DNA from: Dendrolimus kikuchii
Taxonomy: Eukaryota; Arthropoda; Insecta; Lepidoptera; Lasiocampidae
Length of the DNA stretch: 64,000 bases
NCBI GenBank assembly: GCA_019925095.2
Contig: CM034407.1
Span: forward strand, 20,218,710-20,282,709
Direction: 5' to 3'
The position numbers and the translations under genes are program-made. Within the stretch, counting starts at the first letter, position 1; each line of letters starts with the position of its first letter. The notes under the pieces were generated by a model. It was not told the DNA's origin. It was given only the letters and a program-made list of their open reading frames with translations, and searched no databases. Below are positions 63,973 to 64,000 of the stretch, in pieces.

Positions 63973-64000
63973 ACGATTTAATTTATTATGAGTTTCATCA

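Noticed and set aside
1..64000. CRISPR arrays, bacterial operons, tRNA or rRNA genes
   Set aside because: None seen; the eukaryotic exon-intron structure and insect transposons exclude a bacterial source.

Overview
This window is nuclear DNA of an insect, almost certainly a moth or butterfly. The host genes have introns, the background is AT-rich, and the transposon set is the one usual in Lepidoptera: 5'-truncated LINEs with simple-repeat tails, Helitrons ending CTAG|T, BEL/Pao, R1-type, Penelope-like and mariner elements, and a dense 300-bp SINE-like family. I assigned no species.

Layout. Positions 1-28.7 kb are nearly all mobile DNA. They hold a dead mariner (484-1457), a nearly intact BEL/Pao LTR retrotransposon on the minus strand (3240-9830) inserted inside another mariner remnant, many SINE and LINE fragments, Helitrons, and a head-to-head inverted pair of Penelope-like elements (20706-23432). 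From 28736 to 46612 eleven plus-strand exons encode most of a TMEM131-family membrane protein. Its N-terminal exons are not visible, its coding exons are extremely GC-rich, and its introns hold further transposons, including an R1-type LINE in sense orientation (40.2-43.0 kb). From 54697 down to 50373 a complete three-exon minus-strand gene encodes the 142-residue U5 snRNP protein Dim1 (TXNL4A); its large intron carries a decayed Tc1/mariner transposase. Between 55.4 and 58.1 kb lie LINE remains, one with a restriction-like endonuclease domain. A GC-rich region (58.4-58.9 kb) probably holds the promoter and first exon of a small unidentified plus-strand gene, whose two further exons (62788-62926, 63472-63717) end in a stop and a poly(A) signal.

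The three host genes are functionally unrelated as far as can be seen (collagen/secretory trafficking, splicing, unknown). Most of the remaining sequence is explained by transposons at different stages of decay, often nested. Points most worth a second look are the single UGA-CUA stop between gag and pol of the BEL element, a pseudoknot-like module shared by the Penelope element and three dispersed repeats with compensating base changes, the 922-bp inverted Penelope arms, and the structured head of the abundant SINE-like family.
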